This document shows, one piece after another, positions 28,505-40,435 of a stretch of DNA of 64,000 nucleotides (positions within the stretch are counted from its first letter, which is position 1; each line of letters starts with the position of its first letter). Location of the stretch: contig NZ_UHFH01000003.1 of NCBI RefSeq assembly GCF_900459225.1, positions 1,970,001-2,034,000 on the forward strand, in the 5' to 3' direction. A model generated the notes under the pieces. It was not told the origin of the DNA and did no database searches. It saw only the letters and a program-made list of their open reading frames with translations. A program made the translations under genes and the position numbers. The stretch is from Streptococcus dysgalactiae subsp. dysgalactiae (GTDB taxonomy: Bacteria > Bacillota > Bacilli > Lactobacillales > Streptococcaceae).

Positions 28505-29938
28505 TTATTGAGCTTCACCACGGTAGTAAGCTTCTTTATCTTTAGCTTTTGCGAATTGCAATTGTGGAATAGCAAGAAGGAAAATGCAGACAAGAGCATA
28601 ACCTGCAATGCCAAGGAATTTGAAGAGGTAACCAAATGGTAACCATGGAAGAACCAAGTCGATGTTTCCGTGATAACCACCTGTAAGGCCTAGTAAACCA
28701 ACAGCTACTGCACCGAGTGCAACTTGCAAAATACCTGAGATAAAGGACAATGCAACTGCTGCTTTCCAACCACCACGTTTATCAGCGTAAACCGCAATTG
28801 CCGCATTATCAAAGAATACGGGAACGAATCCTGTGATAATTAAGATTGGGTTTTTAAAGATAACAAGAAGAGCAATCGTGATTAATTGACCGATCAAACC
28901 AAAGGCAAATCCTGAAAGAACCGCATTTGAAGAACCAAAACCGTAAGAGGCTGCAACGTCAACCGCTGGGAATGATCCTGGAAGCAATTTGCTTGAGATC
29001 CCTTGGAAGGCATTGGTCAACTCAGAAACGAACATACGTACACCTTGCATCAAAATGAAGAGGTAAACAGAGAAAGTAAGTGATGTTTGAAGAATATACA
29101 TGAAGAAAGCTTGCTTAGCTGGGTTGAAAGCGCCTGGTCCGATTAACTCTACATTAGACATGATGTCTGGACCAAGGACAGCCAAGATAGCTCCAAAGAA
29201 GACTAACATTAAGGTTGCTGACGCAACAACGGTATCGTGGAAAATATTTAAGAAGGTTGGTAATTTTAAGTTATCAAGGTTTTCTTCTTTTTTACCAAAG
29301 ATTGGCGCAACCTTATCCACAAACCAAATAGCAAATTGTTGTTGGTGACCAATCGCAAAACCACCGCCACCTGTTAGGCGTTGTGTTGCTTCAACCGTCA
29401 TGTTTGAGCTGACTGCCCAGTAAAGACCACAGATGATACCAACTGCCCACGCACCAAAGGCATTTTGGAATTGAGGGATTAAGAGAAGGACAAAGACAGA
29501 GATAGTTGCTGCCTGTTGTACCATGATATGACCAGTGATGAAAAGGGTACGAACTTTAGTGACTTTGCGAAGCGCAACGAGAAGAATGTTGACCCCAAAA
29601 CCAATCAAAAGAGCTGTAGTGGCTACACTGATGAAGCCCATTTCTTCTAATTTGGTATTGGCAGCCGCAAGACCAAAGTAAGGGTCAATAACAGCTGCTT
29701 TCAATTCAAATTTCTTGGCAAGAGCCACTAAGATTGGACGGAAGGTCGTTACCAGACCACCTGCACCAACGTTCAAAATCAGATAACCAACTGTCGCTTT
29801 GACAAAACCGGCAAAGACTTCATAAATTGGTTTTTTAAGGAGTAAATACCCAATTAAAACCAAAAGACCTACAAAGAAAGCTGGGTTTTGCAAAATGTTT
29901 TGCGAGAACCAGTTTAGGGGAGCTAGGAACATTTCCAT
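28505..29938 (-). CDS. ulaA: Ascorbate PTS permease EIIC
   Basis: A 477-aa membrane transporter with about eleven helices, matching the SgaT/UlaA family (LIGYLLLKKPIYEVFAGF, TGGGGFAIGHQQQF, FGSSNAVLSGFAFG). It is the first gene of ulaABCDEF. Its promoter has a -10 TATAAT at 29993-29988, a cre-like site over the -35 region and the shared ula motif upstream. Confidence 0.95.
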   Translation of the reverse strand: MEMFLAPLNWFSQNILQNPAFFVGLLVLIGYLLLKKPIYEVFAGFVKATVGYLILNVGAGGLVTTFRPILVALAKKFELKAAVIDPYFGLAAANTKLEEMGFISVATTALLIGFGVNILLVALRKVTKVRTLFITGHIMVQQAATISVFVLLLIPQFQNAFGAWAVGIICGLYWAVSSNMTVEATQRLTGGGGFAIGHQQQFAIWFVDKVAPIFGKKEENLDNLKLPTFLNIFHDTVVASATLMLVFFGAILAVLGPDIMSNVELIGPGAFNPAKQAFFMYILQTSLTFSVYLFILMQGVRMFVSELTNAFQGISSKLLPGSFPAVDVAASYGFGSSNAVLSGFAFGLIGQLITIALLVIFKNPILIITGFVPVFFDNAAIAVYADKRGGWKAAVALSFISGILQVALGAVAVGLLGLTGGYHGNIDLVLPWLPFGYLFKFLGIAGYALVCIFLLAIPQLQFAKAKDKEAYYRGEAQ

Positions 29939-29998
29939 GCGAACTACCTCTTTTCAAAGTTTATAAATATAATGTTTTTATATGTTCATTATAGGTAA

Positions 29999-30012
29999 TG
30001 AAAGCGTTTTAA
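29999..30012 (-). promoter_or_regulatory. cre-like site at the ulaA promoter
   Basis: TGAAAGCGTTTTAA fits the CcpA cre consensus with one mismatch and covers the -35 position, so it predicts catabolite repression of the ula operon. Confidence 0.65.
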
Positions 30013-30053
30013 AAAAGACCAACTATCACACAAAGAAGTGTTCAAAATTAGAC
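30012..30053 (-). promoter_or_regulatory. Shared ula operator motif at ulaA
   Basis: Second copy of the 42-bp block seen at ulaG (23012-23053). AAAAAGACCAA, CACACA, GTGTTCAAAA and GAC occur at identical spacing and it again starts 19 bp from the -10. Confidence 0.7.
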
Positions 30054-30157
30054 TTCAGTTAACTTATTTTAATATTTAACTATACTTAATTTATTTAAAA
30101 CCCTTTAAAAAAAGTAGTTAATCTCCCAACAAAGCCATAATCCTTAGGCTTTTCCAA

Positions 30158-30196
30158 CGAAAAAAGACCCCCCTGGAACAGGTCCCCAGTGGAGTC
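30158..30196 (-). terminator. leuS terminator
   Basis: Minus-strand GAC-CC-CTGGGGA...TCC-G-GGGGTC hairpin followed by TTTTTT. Confidence 0.75.
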
Positions 30197-30230
30197 TATA
30201 TAGATATCAACTATTATTAGTCTTTGATTG

Positions 30231-32732
<2,502 letters not shown>

Positions 32733-33051
32733 GTCAAATCTCCCATGTAAAAAAGTCTAGTCTCCTTATTATAGCATGATATGAGGCTTTTAGGAATGGG
32801 CAAGTGAAGCGATGTGTTGTTAATTTCAGATTTTTCAAACTATTATAGCTTTATAAGCTCCAAGAAAGTCGCCCAACACCTCCCAATAATAGATAGTCCA
32901 CCAAACACTTGTACCATCCATCCCGTGATAACCATAAAATCTAATAAACAGTTAGAAAACCACAACAACTCAAATCACTGTTAACCAAAAAATAACATCT
33001 GACAAGCGAAAGTCATATTAACTGGAAAACACGCCGATACTAATAAAGAAT
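32733..33051. other. leuS promoter region and spacer
   Basis: About 320 bp. Apart from the extended leuS -10 (minus strand, about 32774-32769) I see no gene or structured element. Confidence 0.5.
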
Positions 33052-33085
33052 GAAAAAAGCAAACCACTAGGATTTGCTTTTTTAG
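33052..33085. terminator. Bidirectional terminator after M-like gene
   Basis: GAAAAAAGCAAA-CCACTAGGA-TTTGCTTTTTT hairpin with A/T runs. Confidence 0.8.
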
Positions 33086-33112
33086 CTTTTAGAGATAAGT
33101 ATCAGACTGAGA

Positions 33113-34846
33113 TTAGTCTTCTTTGCGTTTGCCTGCAACAGCCATAACACCTGCACCTTCCATAATGGTAAGTGCTGCAGCTGTAAAGAATGCGTTGGTA
33201 GCTTCACCTGTTGATGGTAATTGTACCTTGTTAGATGCAACACTTGATGATGCCATACCAGTTGTAGCTGACGAACCTACTTTAGTAGATTTAGTAATAT
33301 CTTTAATCTTAGCTGCTGATTCAGCTTTCAAGCGGTCAATTTCTTTTTGGAAGTTAGCTTTTTCTTCTTTAGAAGTGTTTTCTAAAGCTTCAAACTCTTT
33401 AACTTTAGCTGCAAGCTCTTCTTCAAGACGTTTAATTGCTGCTTCAAGCTCTGCTATTTTTTCAGCATGTGCTTTCTTCAAGTCAGCAATTTGTGTTTCA
33501 AGTTTTGCTTTTTCAGATTTAACTGCTTCAAGGTCTTTAGTAACAGTCTCTAGCTCTGCCTTAACTTTAGCCACTTCTTCTTTGGCAGCAGTCACTGCAG
33601 ACTCAAGTTTAGCAACCTTAGCTTCTGATTCAGTTTTTGCTTTTTTAAGTTCTGCTACTTTAGCTTCTGATGCTACAAGTGCGGCATCTGCATCTGCTTT
33701 TGCTTTTGCTAAGTCAGAAAGGTCACGTTTACCAGCTTCAACCAACTGATTTGCATTAGCAAGATCTGACTTCACTTTTTCGACTTCAGCTTGAAGTTCT
33801 GCGATAGTGGCATTAGCAGCTTCTAATGCGGCATCTGATTGAGCTTTTTCAGCTTTCAAGCGGTCAATTTCGGCAAGTTTTTCCTGCATTTCACGTTTTG
33901 CAGATTCCACAAGACGACCAAAGCTATCCACAGTATTGAGAAGATCTTCAGCTTCAGCTGTTTTAGCCGCTAATTGATTAGCTAAGTCTGTTGAGACAGC
34001 AAAGGCTTTGTCTCGGCTAGCTTCTGCAGCTGCTAACTTATCGGCAAGATCTTTAGAAACGTTAAGAGCATTAGCCTTAGCTTTTTCAGATTCTGCTAAC
34101 TTATCGGCAAGGTCTTTAGAAACTTTGAAAGCGGTATCGCGTTCTTTTTGCGCACTTGACAAGTCTGTGGAAAGTTTTTTAGTCTCTGCAAGAGTTGCTT
34201 TTAACTCATCATCTAATTTGCTTACTTTTTTAGACAACTCATCTGCTTCTTTATGTTTTTTAGAATACTTGTCTGCTTGATCTCTTAATTGATCATTTTT
34301 CTTGTTTAATTCTTCTTGGGTTTTCTCAGAAAGATTCTGAAGAATTTTACTCTCCTCACGGAACTGAGTAATTCTCCTCATTGCCTCTTCTTTTGCTTTA
34401 GCAAGTAGATAAGGAGCCAAAGGAGCTGTATTGTCTCTAGCTAAAGGACTATCTGCATGTAAATTTAATAAATCTTCAAGAAATTTATCTGGTAATCTAT
34501 CATTAACTGAAAAGGCAACACTTTTCTGTACAACATTTATAAAGTGTTTTCTAGGCAATTAGATAGAATCTAGCCATATCACATCTGCTTATACTTATCA
34601 GAAACATTTCCTAATTTTTCAACTTCCACGAGAATCCTAGTATCATTACTAGCATTATTAGTAGTATCAACTCTTCTCAAAAAAGGGCTCTTTGAATACT
34701 AGCTTTCTTTCAGCCGGCAAAACTGTACTTTAGGTATTGTACTATACCAGTTAATACAAACGATGCTACAACTCTATCTAAAACGATTTTTTCTCAGGTA
34801 TCCTTCATTTATTTTTCTTTTGTCTTCTCGTTTACTTAAATGTCAT
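33113..34846 (-). pseudogene. M-like coiled-coil LPXTG surface protein, signal peptide region decayed
   Basis: A 481-codon frame (TTG 34558 to 33113) encodes a long alpha-helical coiled coil with internal repeats (DLADKLA...KA, DRLKAEKAQSD), ending in LPSTGEATNAFFTAAALTIM, a hydrophobic stretch and KRKED, the cell-wall anchor of M and M-like proteins. It has no signal peptide. Upstream, other frames still show a YSIRK-like start (YLRKNRF, about 34800-34780), then DRVVASFVLTG, then an M-like N-terminus (TTNNASNDTRILVEVEKLG, about 34670-34600), separated by stops and frameshifts. The open frame alone could not be exported. Such proteins bind fibrinogen, IgG or albumin when intact. Confidence 0.8.
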
Positions 34847-34907
34847 CCCTTTACAGACTATTGCAAGGTAGCTTCACCTGTTTAAAGACCTTTTCATTTA
34901 CCACACT

Positions 34908-34945
34908 AAAAATCAGACGATAAAACATACCGTCCGATTATTTTT
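34908..34945 (-). terminator. nusG operon terminator
   Basis: AATCAGACG...CCGTCCGATT-type hairpin with T runs on both strands, 46 bp beyond the nusG stop. Confidence 0.7.
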
Positions 34946-34990
34946 TATGTCAAAAAGTGATTATTACAATGCTATAATCACTTTTATTGA

Positions 34991-35530
34991 TTACAATTCT
35001 GCAATTTGGTAGAGCTCTACTTCCGCCACTGTTTCGGAACCAAACATATTAAGTAACAGTTTCACTTTATTGTTTTCAATTTCAACCACACGTCCTTCTT
35101 GGCCCATAAAAGCGCCATCAATAATTTGTACCACATCGCCCTCTTTGATGTTAGTATCAAAGACATCAATGGTTTGTCCCATAGATAATAGGATGGCACG
35201 GATTTCTTCTTCAAGTAGTGGCGTTGGTTTAGAACGGTTACCGTGTGAACCCACGAACCCAGTAACGTTTGGGGTGTTACGCACCACGAACCAAGCTTCA
35301 TCTGTCATGACCATTTCTACCAATACATACCCTGGGAAGCGGTTTTCTTCGATTTCTTTGGTTTGCCCATTTTTTTCCACGTTAACGGTTTGCGTTGGGA
35401 TTTCCACGCGCAAAATATTGTCCAACATGTTGTAAGTCTGTGCACGTTGCAAGAGGTTTTCTTTCACCTTGTTTTCGTAGCCTGAGTAAGTTTGGAGGAC
35501 GAACCAGCCCTTGTCAAAAGAATCTAACAT
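34991..35530 (-). CDS. nusG: Transcription termination/antitermination factor NusG
   Basis: A 179-aa factor binding RNA polymerase. NGN domain (WFVLQTYSGYENKVKENL; FPGYVLVEM) and C-terminal KOW domain (GDVVQIIDGAFMGQEGRV). The start MLDSFDKGW (35530) follows AAAGGAA; an upstream in-frame codon would add five residues. It is downstream of secE and rpmG on the same strand. Confidence 0.96.
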   Translation of the reverse strand: MLDSFDKGWFVLQTYSGYENKVKENLLQRAQTYNMLDNILRVEIPTQTVNVEKNGQTKEIEENRFPGYVLVEMVMTDEAWFVVRNTPNVTGFVGSHGNRSKPTPLLEEEIRAILLSMGQTIDVFDTNIKEGDVVQIIDGAFMGQEGRVVEIENNKVKLLLNMFGSETVAEVELYQIAEL

Positions 35531-35683
35531 GATGTTTCCTTTCATTATAAAAAAAGCCTCTTTTGGCTTTTGCGATGTTTTCTATTACCCTCATTATAAT
35601 AGAAGAAACTGCCACTGTCAATGAAAGACCTTGTTCGTGACACTTTCTAATCTCCATTTTCAACCTGAGCTATTAAGCACTCA

Positions 35684-35718
35684 AAAAGGCTGGGAATAAT
35701 TCCCAGCCTGGCTTTTCC
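35684..35718. terminator. Hairpin between secE and nusG
   Basis: AGGCTGGGA-ATAAT-TCCCAGCCT is a perfect hairpin with flanking A-rich and T-rich sequence; it may attenuate between secE and nusG. Confidence 0.65.
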
Positions 35719-35748
35719 AAGCGATGTTTTCCAATCTCTTTAGTTAAC

Positions 35749-35925
35749 TTAGAAGAAATTGATCAATGATAATACGCCTTTTGACAACAACTGGTCAAAG
35801 ATATAAATAATCACCGTAAAGAAAGCCGTGTACTCAAGAACTGAGATAAAATCTTTCCAACGTTGTTTACGGTCTGGCCATGTTGTGTCTTTTAAGACTT
35901 TAAAAATCCCACTAATGAATCCCAT
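35749..35925 (-). CDS. secE: Preprotein translocase subunit SecE
   Basis: A 58-aa membrane protein, missed by length filters. It starts MGFISGIFKVLKDTTWPDRK, then a single transmembrane helix (about 30-52) after the conserved W-P and the KDF-S region. It stabilises SecY in the Sec channel. It sits between rpmG and nusG, the usual order. Confidence 0.93.
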   Translation of the reverse strand: MGFISGIFKVLKDTTWPDRKQRWKDFISVLEYTAFFTVIIYIFDQLLSKGVLSLINFF

Positions 35926-35937
35926 CAGGCTCTCCTC

Positions 35938-36090
35938 TTAACGTGTTTCCTTATGTAAGGTATATTTTTTACAATACTTGCAAAATTTGTTGACTTCTAG
36001 ACGTGTTGGTTTTGGGGTGCTGCTTACTCCGATAGAGTAGTTGCGGCTGCCGCATTCGACACACGCTAGGCTTGCTTTTTTCTGTGCCAT
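35938..36090 (-). CDS. rpmG: 50S ribosomal protein L33
   Basis: A 50-aa basic protein, [19 protein letters not shown] at its start, with CVEC and CKYC pairs, so it is the zinc-binding form. It is preceded by GGAGGCGTT and is 12 bp from secE. Confidence 0.93.
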   Translation of the reverse strand: MAQKKASLACVECGSRNYSIGVSSTPKPTRLEVNKFCKYCKKYTLHKETR

Positions 36091-36138
36091 AACGCCTCCG
36101 TAGTCCATATTCTACCATGATTTTTAGAATTCCGCAAG

Positions 36139-38487
36139 CTATCTGAAATAGTCCACAATACCGTTCCAGATGGATTGGACTTTATCACGCAAGCCGGATT
36201 GATCAACGGCATCAGATAAGGATTTTGAGGCTTCCTCAGCTGATTTTCTCAAGCCATCAATGATGGACTGGGAATCAATCCCTCTCTGGTTACCCGTTTC
36301 ATTGATCCCATAGACAGCTGCAATGCCATTTTGAGCGTAAGCATTATCCACATGGAATTGGCTACCTTTTGTGTAAGGGAGGATATAAGAGGCTTGGGTA
36401 CTAAAAATCGTTGAGGCTGTTCCTGCACTGGAGTCGGTCAGGTAATGGTTTTCATCGGTCTGATTAAAGCCTACCCACTGGCTGATGACCACATCTGGGG
36501 TATAACCAATGACCCACTGGTCTCCTGCAACATCTGGGTTAAAGCTCGTTTCGGTGGTTCCTGTTTTTCCAGCTAAGGTATAACCATAGACGTTAGCGTT
36601 AACGGCTGTTCCGTTTGAGAAAGTCCCTAACATCATGCTTGTCATCTTGTCGGCAACAGATTGGCTAATCACGCGCTTAGCCTTATCGGTAAAGGCTTTG
36701 ACCACCTCACCTCTAGCATTTTCAATGCGGGTGATGAGATGGGCAGGGTGAATGACCCCATTATTAGCAAAGGCAGCGTATGCCTGAGCCATTTCCAATG
36801 GATTGGTGGTCACACTACCGCCGAGAGCTACGCCCAACTCTTTTTGGGCAGAGGTCATGTCTAGACCAAACTTCTTCCCATATGCAAAGGCCTTATCAAT
36901 ACCAATGTCATTTAAAGTCGAAACAGCTGGAATATTGTATGAATTGGCTAGCGCTTGATACATGGGCACGTCTTCTGATTCGTAGTTGCCATAATTGTGA
37001 GGCTGATAGCCATCAAAATCTTGAATCGTGTTCGGCAGTTCTTTTTCGATTGACCAGCCAGAAGCAACAGCTGGTGCATAGACCACAAGAGGTTTTATGG
37101 CCGACGCTGGGCTTCGCTGCGCTTGGGTCGCGTAGTTGAAACTTCTAAAGGTTGGGTTCTCACTACTGTTTACTCGACCAATCAGTCCACGAACCGCTCC
37201 TGTTTTAGGATCTAGGGCAACACTGGCAGCCTGCGCAGAACTGCCATCATAGGCTGAGACAGGGAATAGATTATCATTATTAAAGGTCGTCTGCATACCT
37301 GTCTGGTAGTTTTGATCCAATTCTGTATAGACCTTGTAACCATTATTAACAATATCTTTTTCGGAAATACCGTAGGTTGAAATGGCCTCATTGATCACCG
37401 CATCAAAGTAAGATGGGTATTGGTAGTCATCTGACTTGCCAACGTAAGTATCGGCCAAGCGATTACCCATGCCAACTGTTTTAGCCTCAGCAGCTTGATT
37501 TTGGTTGATTTTCCCTGCATCAACCATAGCTCCTAAGACTGTATCTCTTCGGTTGGTTGCATTTTCGAGGGAATAATAAGGGTTGTAAATTTCAGGTCCC
37601 TTGAGCATTCCAGCTAAGGTAGCAGCTTCATCTAAGGTCAGGTTGGCAGCTGTTGTTCCAAAATACTTTTGACTAGCATCTTCGACACCCCAGACCCCAT
37701 TTCCAAAATAAGAATTATTGAGATACATGGTCAGGATGTCTTTTTTACTGTATTTTTTGGTTAATTCTAGGGCTAAGAAAAATTCACGCGCCTTTCGCTT
37801 AATGGTCTGATCTTGCGACAGGTAGGCATTTTTAGCCAACTGTTGGGTAATGGTAGAGCCACCTCCAAATCGGCCAGCTGTTACCACTGCCAGCAAAAAA
37901 CGTTTGAGGTTAATCCCATTATTGCTATAGAAAGTCCTGTCTTCTGTGGCAATCACTGCATTTTCGAGGTCATCTGAAATGGCATCCAATTCCACATATG
38001 TCCCTTTTTGTCCAGACAAACTCCCCGCGTATTCACCCGTATGATCGTAAATGACAGTTGTCGCTTTCAAGGCATCTTGTAAGTCAGAAACCTTGGCTGT
38101 TTTTGAGAGGTAAAACAGATAGGAACCTAGGAGCAAAACAAGAGTTCCTATTAAAATGATGAGAATCTTGCCAATATGGTAGCGACGCCAGAATCGGCGA
38201 ATAGGATTCTGCGGCGACGGCAAAATAGCCTCTAGTTTTTGTAACCAGACGGGCTGTTTTTTAGGGGCCGTTTCTCGAAATTTGCTGCGCTGAAAGGAAG
38301 CTGAAGCGCTTTGGTTTGCTGCTGAATCTGCTACTCCCACCTCTTGATAGGGCTCTTGCCCTTGTGATGAGAAGTCGTTACCGTCATCAAATCGTTGCGC
38401 TTTCAAGGCTTCTTCTTTTTTTAAGGCTTGTTTTTCCTGATAGTGTTTCGGAAAAAATTTTTTTTGTAAAAGTTCTAGAAATGTCAT
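36139..38487 (-). CDS. pbp2A: Bifunctional class A penicillin-binding protein 2A
   Basis: A 782-aa peptidoglycan synthase: a cytosolic tail of about 105 residues, a transmembrane helix (about 108-128), a GT51 transglycosylase domain (ATEDRTFYSNNGINLKRF, GGSTITQQLAKNAYLS) and a transpeptidase domain with SxxK (SAIKPL), SxN (SYN) and KTGT (GKTGTT). It polymerises and cross-links glycan strands at the outer membrane face. Confidence 0.95.
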   Translation of the reverse strand: MTFLELLQKKFFPKHYQEKQALKKEEALKAQRFDDGNDFSSQGQEPYQEVGVADSAANQSASASFQRSKFRETAPKKQPVWLQKLEAILPSPQNPIRRFWRRYHIGKILIILIGTLVLLLGSYLFYLSKTAKVSDLQDALKATTVIYDHTGEYAGSLSGQKGTYVELDAISDDLENAVIATEDRTFYSNNGINLKRFLLAVVTAGRFGGGSTITQQLAKNAYLSQDQTIKRKAREFFLALELTKKYSKKDILTMYLNNSYFGNGVWGVEDASQKYFGTTAANLTLDEAATLAGMLKGPEIYNPYYSLENATNRRDTVLGAMVDAGKINQNQAAEAKTVGMGNRLADTYVGKSDDYQYPSYFDAVINEAISTYGISEKDIVNNGYKVYTELDQNYQTGMQTTFNNDNLFPVSAYDGSSAQAASVALDPKTGAVRGLIGRVNSSENPTFRSFNYATQAQRSPASAIKPLVVYAPAVASGWSIEKELPNTIQDFDGYQPHNYGNYESEDVPMYQALANSYNIPAVSTLNDIGIDKAFAYGKKFGLDMTSAQKELGVALGGSVTTNPLEMAQAYAAFANNGVIHPAHLITRIENARGEVVKAFTDKAKRVISQSVADKMTSMMLGTFSNGTAVNANVYGYTLAGKTGTTETSFNPDVAGDQWVIGYTPDVVISQWVGFNQTDENHYLTDSSAGTASTIFSTQASYILPYTKGSQFHVDNAYAQNGIAAVYGINETGNQRGIDSQSIIDGLRKSAEEASKSLSDAVDQSGLRDKVQSIWNGIVDYFR

Positions 38488-38525
38488 AGAGTCATTATAC
38501 CACTAAGACCTTAAACAAGTCTTGA

Positions 38526-38906
38526 CTAGCTAACAGGGATGTGTTTAGAATAAGCCACACCATCCACCTGGAACAGCAAGCCTTCTGGTCCACCATGGTA
38601 TACAAATTCTGTCTGGATGGATTTACGGGCTGGGTAGCGACCGTTAAATCGTTCTTTAATAATCTTTTCCATCACAGGCACATTCCAAATATCTCTGAAG
38701 AGGCAGTCCATTTGAACCACTGCTTCCAAGGTCAAGCCAACAAGCCCCAAGCGGCGTTCCATTTCATCAAAGGCGCCATTAATCTGGCTTTCAATATCTT
38801 GACCAATATTACCCACGCAATAATTCAAATAGTAAAAGTCTCCTGCCTCTACAAGGCCTGTATGAGCCCACTCTTCGTTAACGTCATAGCGTCTAATTGT
38901 TTTCAT
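38526..38906 (-). CDS. RidA/YjgF family protein
   Basis: A 126-aa cytosolic protein of the Rid family (chorismate-mutase-like trimer). GDFYYLNYCVGNIGQDIESQINGAFDEMERRL near the N-terminal half and FVYHGGPEGLLFQVDGVAY near the end fit the fold. Canonical RidA deaminates enamines and imines, but the active-site Arg is not obvious, so this is a divergent subfamily. The ATG at 38906 follows GAGGAAG; a longer frame lacks a ribosome binding site. Confidence 0.7.
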   Translation of the reverse strand: MKTIRRYDVNEEWAHTGLVEAGDFYYLNYCVGNIGQDIESQINGAFDEMERRLGLVGLTLEAVVQMDCLFRDIWNVPVMEKIIKERFNGRYPARKSIQTEFVYHGGPEGLLFQVDGVAYSKHIPVS

Positions 38907-39247
38907 TATTCTTCCTCTAATTATCGTTAAGCTTTTTATCATATTATAACAATTTCTGTTCAAATCTTATATTAAAAACCGTTACAAAAGCATTTTTGAC
39001 CATTAAAAAGACAGGTTCAAAATAGTCATTACTGAAATTCCTATTTAAATTAAAAACCTTGTTAACAGCTGCTTTACCACCCTGGAAATAGTTCTAGTGG
39101 TTAGGCAACAAGTCAATCACTCTGGAAAATTTTCCTTTCCTTGTGGTTCATCAGCTAATTTTGACCTAAAACATGCTATAATAGCACTAGATTCTTTCCC
39201 TATGAACAGGAAACCTAAAGACTAAAATAGAAAGATAGGACCCATGA
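38907..39247. other. Divergent intergenic region
   Basis: About 340 bp between the Rid-family gene and a small plus-strand gene. A possible -10 (TATAAT, near 39177) precedes the plus-strand pair. No other structure is seen. Confidence 0.45.
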
Positions 39248-39439
39248 ATGAATAAATTCCAAGCCTTTAAAGAAACCTTATCTGCTGACAGTTTAAAAGC
39301 CATCTACGATGAAACCCGCCTTGAAGTGGCTAACGACGAACGTGAAGGAACGGAAGCATTCTCTGCTGCGCTTGCCACACAAATGGCTGTCAACCTCGTT
39401 GAAAAATACCACGAGTGGCTCAATGAAGACCGTCACTAA
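39248..39439 (+). CDS. Small conserved hypothetical protein
   Basis: A 63-aa acidic helical protein (MNKFQAFKETLSADSLKAIY...). The start overlaps a decoy ATG-AAT-GAA-TAA four bases upstream, which would give only a tripeptide. Its end overlaps the start of the RluA-type synthase by 17 bp, indicating coupling. Function unknown. Confidence 0.65.
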   Translation: MNKFQAFKETLSADSLKAIYDETRLEVANDEREGTEAFSAALATQMAVNLVEKYHEWLNEDRH

Positions 39440-40334
39440 GTCATCTCAGGGCTTTACCGTTAGGTTTCAAAATCCTTATCAGACATTGACCGTTAAGGAG
39501 CTTTTGGAGGACAAACTCTTGATTCCTCGCAAAATTAGGCATTTTCTACGAACCAAAAAGAACGTCTTGGTTAATGGCAGTGCCATTACTTGGCAAAGTG
39601 CTGTCAATAGCGGAGATCAGGTTGAACTTTTCTTTGATGAAGAAGATTACCCTGATAAACCTATTATGATGGGGCAAGCCAATAAGGTAGACTGTCTTTA
39701 TGAAGATGACCATCTTATCATCGTCAATAAGCCTGAAGGGATGAAGACCCATGGCAATGAGCCCAACGAGTTAGCCCTTCTCAATCATGTGTCTGCTTAC
39801 ACCGGACGAACCTGTTATGTGGTTCATCGGTTGGACATGGAAACAAGTGGTGTCATAGTCTTTGCCAAAACCCCATTTATCCTCCCTATTCTCAACCGTC
39901 TTTTGGAAAAACGAGAGATTAGCCGAGATTATTGGGCATTGGTATACGGAACTCTCTCTAGCAAAGAAGTGAGCTACCGTGAGCCTATTGGTCGCCACCG
40001 TCACGACCGACGAAAACGCGTGGTTGATGTGAAACAAGGTCAAAAGGCTGTGACAGACGTCAAGCTTCTCAAATCTTTCAAGCAAAACGTCAGCCTAATC
40101 AATTGTCGGTTACAGACGGGTCGGACCCATCAAATTCGAGTTCATTTGTCTTACCACGGTCATGCTCTATTGGGTGATCCCTTGTATTCAAAAGGAAAAG
40201 CTGAATGCCCTCGTCTTATGCTGCATGCCCATCAACTCTGGCTAAGACACCCCTTAACCCAAGAGATGATTTGCGTGCAGGCCAAATCCACAACTTTCGA
40301 GACAGTCTTACAACAAGTAAAGGCCAAGGGATAA
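39423..40334 (+). CDS. RluA-family pseudouridine synthase
   Basis: A 303-aa enzyme: S4-like N-terminal part (LIPRKIRHFLRTKKNVLVNG) and the catalytic motif HRLDMETSGVIVFAK with its Asp. LQTGRTHQIRVHLSYHGHALLGDPLY confirms RluA/RluD type. It isomerises uridine in rRNA or tRNA; the exact site is not deducible. The ATG at 39423 overlaps the preceding small gene; a longer frame upstream is only the shadow of that gene. Confidence 0.9.
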   Translation: MKTVTKSSQGFTVRFQNPYQTLTVKELLEDKLLIPRKIRHFLRTKKNVLVNGSAITWQSAVNSGDQVELFFDEEDYPDKPIMMGQANKVDCLYEDDHLIIVNKPEGMKTHGNEPNELALLNHVSAYTGRTCYVVHRLDMETSGVIVFAKTPFILPILNRLLEKREISRDYWALVYGTLSSKEVSYREPIGRHRHDRRKRVVDVKQGQKAVTDVKLLKSFKQNVSLINCRLQTGRTHQIRVHLSYHGHALLGDPLYSKGKAECPRLMLHAHQLWLRHPLTQEMICVQAKSTTFETVLQQVKAKG

Positions 40335-40351
40335 CCCCTTAGCCTTTTTTA
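40321..40351 (+). terminator. Terminator of the RluA-type gene
   Basis: AAGG-AAGGGGATAACCCCTT-CCTT-like hairpin overlapping the stop codon, followed by TTTTTT. Confidence 0.75.
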
Positions 40352-40435
40352 GTTATTCCACCAACTTAGCATAGGTGTGCCAAGTCCTTTGGTGAGATTT
40401 GTTTTTTCTCAGGATCTTTAAGGTGATCAGGTGAC

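Noticed and set aside
32733..33112. T-box leader for leuS
   Set aside because: An extended -10 lies only about 40 bp before the ATG, leaving no space for a T-box.
33123..33749. 208-aa plus-strand ORF opposite the M-like gene
   Set aside because: Its composition (Ser/Ala/Leu-rich) is the mirror of the repetitive coiled-coil codons, and no ribosome binding site is present.
33113..34990. Search for nga, ifs or slo sequences in the nusG-leuS gap
   Set aside because: No stretch resembling streptolysin O (for example ECTGLAWEWWR) or NADase was visible on either strand.
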